Shown in pieces: positions 14,830-19,900 of a DNA stretch of 23,767 bases. Made by a program: the position numbers and the translations under genes. The notes beneath the pieces are model-generated. The model ran no database searches. It was not told the DNA's origin and saw only the letters and a list, made by a program, of their open reading frames with translations. Position 1 is the first letter of the stretch. Every line of letters begins with the position of its first letter. This stretch comes from a virus, in IMG/VR virus record IMGVR_UViG_3300007523_000090, positions 1 to 23,767 of that record. The stretch is one strand, 5' to 3'.

Positions 14830-17103
14830 ATGGCATCTTCAGTCACAGTTAACGGGCAAACGACTTCTCTGCCGGGCGTTTACGCCGATCCGACCTACTC
14901 GGCCGCCGCGCGGGCTCTGCCCCGGGCGAAAGTCGTCGCCATCTTTGGCGAGTTCCCCGAGTTTGAAAACGGCGTCCTTGGCCGCTTCACCTCGGCCGGC
15001 GCGCTCGTGGCGGCGGCACCGACCAACACGACGCTCGAACAAGCGGCGGCGATCGCCTTCGGGCCGGGCTCGGATACGGCCGTCGGGTCACCTGCGGCGG
15101 TGCTTGTAGCCTCAACGCTGCCGTCCGTCGCCGCGCTGTCGGAGCTAGCCGACGCATACAGCACACTCGGCGTCTCGCTCGCGTCTAAGCTCTTCGGGCC
15201 GACGGGGAACCAGATTGCGTTCACGTTCGCGGCGAACGCAACCGACACGCTCAAGCGAGACCTCTCGGTGTACAAGCAAGGCGTGAGCGAGCCCTTGACC
15301 AGTCTCGGCTCGGGGCCGGTGATCGAAGTGGGTTACGCCGGCACGTTCGCTGACCAAATAAGCCTTAGCGCGACCGGCCCGATCTACGACCCGGAGCTGG
15401 CGGAAGTCACCGCCGAGGTCCATGTCTCGCTGTCCAAGGCGCTCGACGCGACTGGGGCCGATTACGTTGTCCCGGCCGCCGATCGGGTCGCGAGTAGCGT
15501 GGTGACTTTCACCGCGGATGTCTCCACGACGATTTCGGGTAACACAAACGTCATAATCACAGGCGCGGCTAGCAGCGGAGTGGCGACGACGGAAACCGTC
15601 GTCTTGCTCGCTGGGTTTAGCACCACCATCAGCTCGACCACGGCTTGGAGCCGCGTCGACAACATCTCCGTGGAAGCCGTAGCGGCCGCGGCCGGCAACG
15701 TCAACGTCTGCTGGCAGGTGATCAAAATCGACAAACACACCGCGCGCACGTTGGCACAGGTCGCGGGTATCCTCGGCGACTTGACCAACATCACGGCCGC
15801 GGTCAAGAACGCCCGGGCATCAACGCTGACCCTTGGCGATCTTGACATCCTCCCGTCGTTCAACTTCCACACCATCGCGGCGGTCCTGCGGGCGGATAGC
15901 TCCGAGCTGGTCCGGCAGGTAAACGCGCAAAGTCGTTTCGTGACGGCGACTCGGTCGCTACCGGATGCCGCTTGGGCTCTCGCGCAGGTCGACACGACCG
16001 GCACCGGCACGGGTGTTACGGCCTCGACGGCCTTGGCAATGACCAGCACGGCCGGCCTCGCCGCCGGCTCGGTGATCTTCATCGGCCCTACGGCGGCCTC
16101 GCCGCGGGTGATCGCAGTCGTGGCGGTCGTCGTCAACGCGACAATGCTTACGCTCGAAACGGGCTTGCCCTTTGACTTCAAGGCACTGCCGGTCTTCGCG
16201 TTGACCAACGCGCCCGCGGGTCGGGCGGCGGCCTTCGCGGGCTCGCGGGTACTCGCGGGAGGACTAACCGGGACCACAACGAGCGCGTCGATCTTGCTCG
16301 CCCGAGCGGCGTTGTCGTTTTCGGACGTGTCGGTTATCACCGTGCTATCGTTCGACGACGTGCTAATCCGTGCCGCCTATGATCACGCGGTTAAAATGGC
16401 CGGCGTCGGGGCCAACGAGTGTTGTGTGTGGGCCGCCTTCGCGGCGGGCTCGACCAAGGCAACGATCGACGCCGGGACGATCGCTTACAACTCTCGCCAC
16501 ATCGCGTTCGCGGGGCAGTCCATCCGGGTTATCGACCCCCGCGGAAACCGCCGACTGCTCGACCCCCGCTTTCAGGCGCTTCAGCTCGCGGCGATGCAGG
16601 GCGGGGTCGCGATCGCGGAGCCCATCACAACTAAATACGCCCGGGTTGTCGGGGTCGTCGAAGGCGCCGATTGGGATGGCACGGCCGACCCCTCCGAGAT
16701 GATCCAGCTCGGGTTGACCGTCTACCGTCGGGACACCCGGGGTTATCACGTCGCCCGAGCGGTCACGTCGTATCGCGCAAGCGACGACGTCAACCAGTCG
16801 GAGGTCTCGGCGAACGAGTCGGCGTTCTGGCAGATCCGGGACATGCGGGAAGAGCTGCGGGCCATCATCGGCACAAACAGCTCGGAGGTCCTACCCGAAG
16901 CTCTGGCCGGCAACGTGATTGCGCGCGGCCGGGTGCAGGTGATCGGGAAGCTGATCCGGGCGATCCACGAGGACACGGTCCGAATCGTGCAGAACGGGGA
17001 TACCGGCGTGGTCTTCTATGATTACGAGCCCTCCGTCCCGTATAACTTCCTAATCCTTCAGCCGAATGTTCGGCAAGTAAGCTTCACGTTCAGCGCAAGC
17101 TAA
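14830..17103 (+). CDS. Contractile tail sheath protein
   Basis: I place the start at ATG 14830 after AAAGGGG; the frame is open upstream but overlaps the preceding gene. The 757-residue product begins with the hallmark sheath N-terminus (LPGVYADPTYSA near residue 13). The C-terminal third (about 500-757) holds the conserved core, with ARGRVQVIGKLIRAIHEDTVRI and a strand-rich end that donates to neighbouring subunits. Two Thr/Ala/Val-rich beta segments at about 215-300 and 393-462 look like extra surface domains and explain the large size compared with sheaths of roughly 400-650 residues. The sheath contracts to drive the tube through the cell envelope. The tube gene follows 10 bases later. 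Confidence 0.88.
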   Translation: MASSVTVNGQTTSLPGVYADPTYSAAARALPRAKVVAIFGEFPEFENGVLGRFTSAGALVAAAPTNTTLEQAAAIAFGPGSDTAVGSPAAVLVASTLPSVAALSELADAYSTLGVSLASKLFGPTGNQIAFTFAANATDTLKRDLSVYKQGVSEPLTSLGSGPVIEVGYAGTFADQISLSATGPIYDPELAEVTAEVHVSLSKALDATGADYVVPAADRVASSVVTFTADVSTTISGNTNVIITGAASSGVATTETVVLLAGFSTTISSTTAWSRVDNISVEAVAAAAGNVNVCWQVIKIDKHTARTLAQVAGILGDLTNITAAVKNARASTLTLGDLDILPSFNFHTIAAVLRADSSELVRQVNAQSRFVTATRSLPDAAWALAQVDTTGTGTGVTASTALAMTSTAGLAAGSVIFIGPTAASPRVIAVVAVVVNATMLTLETGLPFDFKALPVFALTNAPAGRAAAFAGSRVLAGGLTGTTTSASILLARAALSFSDVSVITVLSFDDVLIRAAYDHAVKMAGVGANECCVWAAFAAGSTKATIDAGTIAYNSRHIAFAGQSIRVIDPRGNRRLLDPRFQALQLAAMQGGVAIAEPITTKYARVVGVVEGADWDGTADPSEMIQLGLTVYRRDTRGYHVARAVTSYRASDDVNQSEVSANESAFWQIRDMREELRAIIGTNSSEVLPEALAGNVIARGRVQVIGKLIRAIHEDTVRIVQNGDTGVVFYDYEPSVPYNFLILQPNVRQVSFTFSAS

Positions 17104-17113
17104 GGCGGACATC

Positions 17114-17539
17114 ATGGCAGTTGAAAAGACATCTATCAGCGGCGCGAGCGTCATTGTCACGGTCGACGGTAAAGACGTCGGTTGGGGCACGGGCCTTGAC
17201 GGAGACGTCCAACTTGAGGTCCGGGAGGCGCGTTCGCTCGGGTCGATTGATCCGCGCGAGCTAAAGATCGTGCGGCGCTCGGCAACGTTTACCCTCCGGG
17301 CGATCCGAATCGTTAACCTCCCCGGCGCGGTGATCGGATACTTCCCGGACGGGGACAGCCTCGCCACAGTGAGAATGCGGCCCCTTACGTTCGAGATCCG
17401 CGACGAAGACTCGGGCGTTGTGCTCAAACGACTTTTCGGGTGCAAGCCAATGTCTTTGCGGTTTTCCGTCGAGGAGGGTTCCTTGTTTCAAGAGACCTGC
17501 TCGTGGCGCGCTATGCGCGTGGAAGACGGCGACAAATAA
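17114..17539 (+). CDS. Tail tube protein
   Basis: The 141-residue product directly follows the sheath gene and has the size and beta-rich character of contractile-tail tube subunits. It starts with alternating strands (ASVIVTVDGKDVG), has a basic middle, and ends with two strands around FSVEEGSLFQETCSW. Tube subunits stack as hexamers inside the sheath and form the DNA channel. ATG 17114 has a weak GGCGGA Shine-Dalgarno site. Sheath-tube adjacency is nearly universal in myophages and is the main support. Confidence 0.78.
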   Translation: MAVEKTSISGASVIVTVDGKDVGWGTGLDGDVQLEVREARSLGSIDPRELKIVRRSATFTLRAIRIVNLPGAVIGYFPDGDSLATVRMRPLTFEIRDEDSGVVLKRLFGCKPMSLRFSVEEGSLFQETCSWRAMRVEDGDK

Positions 17540-17565
17540 AAAGCAGTCGTCTTTGAAAAAAGTGG

Positions 17566-17593
17566 TTGACACCCCGGCCCGCCGGAGTATACA
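17566..17593 (+). promoter_or_regulatory. Promoter for the structured RNA candidate
   Basis: TTGACA at 17566-17571 is a perfect -35 box and TATACA at 17588-17593 a good -10 box, separated by 16 bp, the same spacing as the other two promoters in the window. The spacer has an inverted CCGG pair (17574-17577 and 17582-17585) but not the CCCTAAACGTTTAGGG operator, so control probably differs. It lies 27 bases after the tube gene stop and faces a region with no credible gene before a terminator. Confidence 0.75.
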
Positions 17594-17599
17594 ACCACC

Positions 17600-17796
17600 A
17601 AGTCGAGGCGGCCTTAAACCGCAGCGGCGTGGTGATAGCTTCCGCCTTGGTGGCAGCTACTCCCACAAACCATACGGTTGGTTGTCGGCGGCGAGGTTTC
17701 TCGCCACGGACGACTCCCGGAGGTGGTCTTGCGCTCACGGATAAGTGAGCATGTAAGACCGAAAAAGAAACCCGCTCATTTCGAGTGGGTTTTTTT
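17600..17796 (+). ncRNA. Candidate structured non-coding RNA (~195 nt)
   Basis: A stand-alone promoter and a strong terminator delimit this region, which has no open frame with gene-like properties. Hand pairing finds several helices in order: GAGGCGG 17605-17611 with CCGCCTT 17642-17648; ACAA/ACC 17665-17671 with GGT 17676-17678 and TTGT 17682-17685; GGCGAG 17690-17695 with CTCGCC 17700-17705 around loop GTTT; and a long two-part stem, GGTCTT 17725-17730 with AAGACC 17755-17760 and GCTCAC 17733-17738 with GTGAGC 17745-17750, split by an internal loop. An A-rich linker and the terminator hairpin end the RNA. An alternative helix pairs TAGCT 17636-17640 with AGCTA 17655-17659. I do not recognise a known RNA family. 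A phage small regulatory RNA is the best guess. Confidence 0.6.
17769..17796. terminator. Bidirectional Rho-independent terminator
   Basis: AACCCGCTC (17769-17777) pairs with GAGTGGGTT (17783-17791), nine pairs with one G-T wobble, around the loop ATTTC. It is followed on + by a T-run (17790-17796). On the - strand the stem is followed by T-rich sequence (complement of the A-run 17762-17768). It therefore ends both the + strand RNA candidate and the convergent - strand small-gene operon, whose last stop is at 17813-17815. Confidence 0.88.
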
Positions 17797-17812
17797 CGTC
17801 CGCGCTAACCCC

Positions 17813-18070
17813 TCACAGAGGGGCCGGCTTCCCGCGTGTCGTCCCGTTGACGACCGGCTCGTTCGGCGAACTGACCGCGATGACCGCGATGTTAAGGTGC
17901 GTGCCGGGGTTGGCCCACCGGCTCGCCTTTTGGGCGGCGTTGTAGCGCCGCCATGCGCCTTCGCGGGTCTTGTGGGCGCTCTCGACGCGCCCCACGAACT
18001 CGCCCGAGCCGTCGGCGTAGGCGACGGGGTTTCGGATAATAACGATGGGGTTTCTCATGGGGTTTCTCAT
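17813..18070 (-). CDS. Small protein, last gene of the leftward operon
   Basis: I choose the ATG at 18070-18068 because AAAGGA lies at the right distance upstream on this strand. The product has 85 residues. It begins with the repeated peptide MRNPMRNP, encoded by a 12-bp tandem repeat (18045-18068), so an in-frame second ATG at 18058 is an alternative start. The middle is basic with aromatic residues (AWRRYNAAQKASRW), and the C-terminus has the strand-like IAVIAVSS. I do not recognise a family. The frame is open upstream inside the previous gene, but that extension is a shadow. Confidence 0.65.
   Translation of the reverse strand: MRNPMRNPIVIIRNPVAYADGSGEFVGRVESAHKTREGAWRRYNAAQKASRWANPGTHLNIAVIAVSSPNEPVVNGTTRGKPAPL
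18045..18068. repeat. 12-bp tandem repeat at a start region
   Basis: ATGGGGTTTCTC occurs twice head to tail at 18045-18056 and 18057-18068, with a partial third copy beginning at 18069. On the - strand it creates two in-frame start codons 12 bases apart (18070 and 18058). The number of copies could change start spacing from the Shine-Dalgarno site. Confidence 0.85.
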
Positions 18071-18092
18071 GGGTTTTCCTTTGGGGATGATT

Positions 18093-18110
18093 GCCCGGCC
18101 GAAGCCGAGC
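18093..18110 (-). promoter_or_regulatory. Intergenic TTCG-loop hairpin, copy 3
   Basis: On the - strand, GCTCGGC (18110-18104) pairs with GCCGGGC (18099-18093) around the TTCG loop, seven pairs with one G-U. It sits between the stop of the 120-residue gene and the Shine-Dalgarno site of the last gene. C(UUCG)G hairpins are exceptionally stable. See the matching copies at 18515-18528 and 18737-18752. Confidence 0.75.
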
Positions 18111-18122
18111 GGTGGTTTGTGG

Positions 18123-18485
18123 CTATGAGGCGCAGTCGTAACAGCCGCAGCCCGGGCGGTCGGTGCACCAGCTGCTGAAACCGGGCACCGAGGCCGCGTG
18201 CCCCGCTCCGCTCGCACGGCCACGCCCCGAGCGTGGGACGATGCCCCCGCCATAGCCGGCCGGCTGCGATCCGGTCTTGCTGGTCGTCTTGCTGGTCGCC
18301 TTGATGGTCGCCAGCGTGGACTCCCCACCGTCGCGGTCGGGGCCAGTCCAGACGATCGCGGCGACCGTCTCGGGCTTGCTCTCGCCGCTTTTCTTGGTGA
18401 CGGTGACTGTCTGCCCCGCAACGAGCTTTCCGCTCGCGCGGATGCCCCAGCTTCCGTCTTGCAGTTTTGCGTAGCTTGCACTCAT
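18123..18485 (-). CDS. Small protein with SYAKL-DGSWGIR N-terminus and cysteine-rich tail
   Basis: The 120-residue product starts at the ATG at 18485 after AGGGGAAAA. The first 55 residues look like a compact beta domain (SYAKLQDGSWGIR, then G-TVTVTKKSG and ETVAAIVWTG), a pattern I associate with small proteins scattered among phages and plasmids of high-GC bacteria. A Ser/Thr/Lys linker and Arg/Gly-rich region follow. The C-terminus carries C-x6-C-x-C-x2-C (WCTDRPGCGCYDCAS), a probable metal-binding knuckle. The architecture suggests a small nucleic-acid- or protein-binding factor, but no function is established from the sequence. Confidence 0.75.
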   Translation of the reverse strand: MSASYAKLQDGSWGIRASGKLVAGQTVTVTKKSGESKPETVAAIVWTGPDRDGGESTLATIKATSKTTSKTGSQPAGYGGGIVPRSGRGRASGAGHAASVPGFSSWCTDRPGCGCYDCAS

Positions 18486-18514
18486 TAGTTTTCCCCTGTG
18501 GTTTTGTGGGTTGT

Positions 18515-18528
18515 CCGGCCGAAGCCGG
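18515..18528 (-). promoter_or_regulatory. Intergenic TTCG-loop hairpin, copy 2
   Basis: On the - strand CCGGC (18528-18524) pairs with GCCGG (18519-18515) around TTCG. It begins two bases after the stop codon of the 60-residue gene (TAA at 18533-18531) and precedes the next gene's Shine-Dalgarno site. Confidence 0.75.
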
Positions 18529-18530
18529 GG

Positions 18531-18713
18531 TTACTCGTCTTCTTCAACGACAATCTTGACGCGGCGGACCGCGTCGTTGGTCCCTTTCTTGACATACTTT
18601 CTGTGGGCGGTGTCGCTACACCGCCGCCCGAGGCCGCAGGAACATACATCCCGCGAGAGCTTCCGGAAGTGGTTGCTCTTCCCCACAAGTTCGGTGTTAC
18701 GGGTCCGGTTCAT
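18531..18713 (-). CDS. 60-residue basic protein with cysteine motif
   Basis: I choose the ATG at 18713 because AAGGAGA lies just upstream on the - strand. A longer frame to 18806 would overlap the preceding gene and lacks such a site. The product is basic in its middle (NHFRKLSRDVCSCGLGRRC, then HRKYVKK) with C-x-C-x5-C at about 24-32, and ends with the acidic strand RRVKIVVEEDE. The Cys/His/Arg content suggests a tiny zinc-knuckle, nucleic-acid-binding protein. I do not recognise a family. Confidence 0.7.
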   Translation of the reverse strand: MNRTRNTELVGKSNHFRKLSRDVCSCGLGRRCSDTAHRKYVKKGTNDAVRRVKIVVEEDE

Positions 18714-18736
18714 AATCTCTCCTTTCGTGATGACCG

Positions 18737-18752
18737 CCCGGCCGAAGCCGGG
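18737..18752 (-). promoter_or_regulatory. Intergenic TTCG-loop hairpin, copy 1
   Basis: On the - strand CCCGGC (18752-18747) pairs with GCCGGG (18742-18737) around TTCG, six perfect pairs. It lies between the stop of the 84-residue gene and the Shine-Dalgarno site of the 60-residue gene. Confidence 0.78.
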
Positions 18753-18771
18753 GGTTTGGGTAGGGGTTACC

Positions 18772-18788
18772 AGCCCTTTGCGAGGGCT
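18772..18788 (-). promoter_or_regulatory. Second hairpin in the first intergenic spacer of the leftward operon
   Basis: On the - strand AGCCCT (18788-18783) pairs with AGGGCT (18777-18772) around CGCAA. It starts right at the stop of the 84-residue gene. No T-run follows, so it is more likely a 3' end protector than a terminator. Confidence 0.5.
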
Positions 18789-19042
18789 CAGGTGTTCCGC
18801 CGCCACGCGGCCTCGCGGGATACATCCCGCACGAACATCGAGCGGCGGTTAGCGCACGTTCCGCCCTCAATCAGCTCTTCGAGCCAAACGCGAACGTTCG
18901 ACTCGTCAGTCTTGGCGATCGCCGCGACGAACCCGACGGTTCGTGGTGACTCCGCCATGTCCCAGATCGCCGCGGGGCTTTCGCCCTTGGTGATCTCTCG
19001 GCCCAGAAACTCAATATAGGCGGCTCGGATCGTTGTTGCCAT
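18788..19042 (-). CDS. 84-residue protein, first gene of the leftward operon
   Basis: ATG at 19042 follows AAGGAG on the - strand, and the gene is the first downstream of the operator-bearing promoter at 19093-19120. The product is acidic to neutral in its first 60 residues and largely helical (ATTIRAAYIEFLGREI, then PAAIWDMAES and NVRVWLEELIEGG), with a basic end. The helix-turn-helix-like spacing around TVGFVAAIAKTDESNVRVWL might suit DNA binding. It could therefore be the regulator of the palindromic operator, acting on its own promoter, but that is only a suggestion. No family is recognised. Confidence 0.72.
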   Translation of the reverse strand: MATTIRAAYIEFLGREITKGESPAAIWDMAESPRTVGFVAAIAKTDESNVRVWLEELIEGGTCANRRSMFVRDVSREAAWRRNT

Positions 19043-19092
19043 GGTGGGGGCTCCTTCTAGGGGTCCGGGGTGATTCCCTTCCCTCTTGTGAT

Positions 19093-19120
19093 ATTGTACC
19101 CTAAACGTTTAGGGTGTCAA
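19093..19120 (-). promoter_or_regulatory. Leftward promoter with the same palindromic operator
   Basis: On the - strand TTGACA (19120-19115) and TACAAT (19098-19093) flank a 16-bp spacer that is the perfect palindrome CCCTAAACGTTTAGGG (19099-19114), identical to 9159-9174. Transcription would start near 19086 and run through the four small genes to the terminator at 17769-17796. Sharing an operator with the 9153 promoter indicates common control. Confidence 0.88.
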
Positions 19121-19158
19121 CAAAATCGTCACCGAAATGCGAAAGTTTTTTCCACCCT

Positions 19159-19186
19159 TTGACGCAGGTGATTCCGCCGTGATACT
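19159..19186 (+). promoter_or_regulatory. Weak candidate promoter before the tail chaperone gene
   Basis: TTGACG (19159-19164) and GATACT (19181-19186) with a 16-bp spacer could restart + strand transcription after the terminator at 17769-17796. The predicted start would fall almost on the ATG at 19195, so the message would be nearly leaderless. The match is modest and may be chance. Confidence 0.25.
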
Positions 19187-19194
19187 CGGCAGGT

Positions 19195-19704
19195 ATGGAA
19201 AACGACGTGCATGTCCAGACAAAAAGCCTCCGGGAACGCGCCAACCCCCCGAAAGATAACGCGCAACCGCAGCTTATCGATTTCGCCGATCGCGCATACC
19301 TAGACGTGAAGTGGTTCGACCGGGTGGCCGGCGAGCACCGGGAGTTCAGCGGGACGATCCGGGTGCTAAGCATCAGCGACTTGATCGAGGCGTCGGCCGC
19401 GTTCAACCGGGTCATTACGGGCGTGCCTTATGAAACGATCCCGCCCGAGGTGCGCAACCGGCTTTGGCCGCAGGCTAAGTTGATCATAATGTTCAAGGAC
19501 CAGCCGGGTGGCCTTAAGCTTGTCGACGCGTGCGACGTAGACCGCGCCTTGCTCGCGAGCATTGTGCAGGAGGTGGAACGCCTTGAGGCGGATTGCTTTC
19601 GCCACGTTCTGGGACCGGGTGAAGGTGACGAGGGCGCGCCCCGAGTGGTCGTGGCGACGCGCCGGGCTGTTGCAGCTTCCACCTCTGCCGCTGTGCCCCG
19701 ATAA
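19195..19704 (+). CDS. Tail assembly chaperone, upstream (G-like) frame
   Basis: The 169-residue product lies between the tube and tape measure genes, the fixed location of tail assembly chaperones, which coat the tape measure protein during tail building. Residues about 28-150 form a helical domain with a beta start (AYLDVKWFD). The last 20 or so residues after EGAPRVVV become low-complexity Ala/Ser/Arg, suggesting that the biological product often leaves this frame before the stop. ATG 19195 has only GCAGGT as a Shine-Dalgarno site. The gene overlaps the second frame described next. Confidence 0.72.
   Translation: MENDVHVQTKSLRERANPPKDNAQPQLIDFADRAYLDVKWFDRVAGEHREFSGTIRVLSISDLIEASAAFNRVITGVPYETIPPEVRNRLWPQAKLIIMFKDQPGGLKLVDACDVDRALLASIVQEVERLEADCFRHVLGPGEGDEGAPRVVVATRRAVAASTSAAVPR
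19639..19642 (+). other. Candidate +1 frameshift site CCCC-GA
   Basis: In the chaperone frame the codons are GCG CCC CGA. A tRNA on CCC can re-pair one base forward on the CCCC run, entering the frame that stays open to 19900. A second CCC CGA occurs at 19696-19701, right before the upstream frame's stop TAA at 19702-19704. Frame arithmetic (frame 1 to frame 2) requires +1 or -2. I cannot choose between the two sites from sequence alone. Confidence 0.4.
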
Positions 19705-19900
19705 CAGCGGGCGGCTGGCGCTACGCCATGACGAGGTGCTCGCGATAACGCTTTGTCTGCAAGACGATAAAACTTTCAGCTCAAACTATGCTCGGTTCGG
19801 GCCGAAAAAGCGCCACACGACTGGGCTGTTTTCGGGCGAGGCCGCTAAACTGGAAGACGCGTGGCGCGCGCAAGCCAAGCGTAAAGGGAGAGCGAAATGA
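19643..19900 (+). CDS. Tail assembly chaperone, downstream (T-like) frame
   Basis: The frame from about 19643 to TGA 19898-19900 has codon use like real genes here. It encodes WRRAGLLQLPPLPLCPDN, HDEVLAITL, then KTFSSNYARFGPKKRHTTG and a basic C-terminal helix. There is no good start codon with a Shine-Dalgarno site near its beginning (the earliest candidate is a TTG), so it is most simply read as the extension made by frameshifting from the upstream frame, as in lambda G-T and Mu-type chaperones. Its stop overlaps the tape measure start as ATGA. Confidence 0.6.
   Translation, partial: EWSWRRAGLLQLPPLPLCPDNSGRLALRHDEVLAITLCLQDDKTFSSNYARFGPKKRHTTGLFSGEAAKLEDAWRAQAKRKGRAK

Noticed and set aside
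17678-18178. 166-codon open frame on + through the terminator and small genes
   Set aside because: It runs through the RNA helices and the terminator hairpin, has no Shine-Dalgarno site and lies antisense to two well-supported - strand genes.
17813-18481. 222-codon open frame on - covering two small genes
   Set aside because: Its upstream part is the alternative frame of the 120-residue gene; the good Shine-Dalgarno site supports a start at 18070 instead.
18714-18806. Longer start for the 60-residue protein
   Set aside because: It overlaps the previous gene and would translate the hairpin region; AAGGAGA fits ATG 18713.
19562-19642. Independent start of the second chaperone frame at a TTG
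   Set aside because: There is no suitable ribosome site and the early residues read like an out-of-frame translation; frameshift entry is the better explanation.
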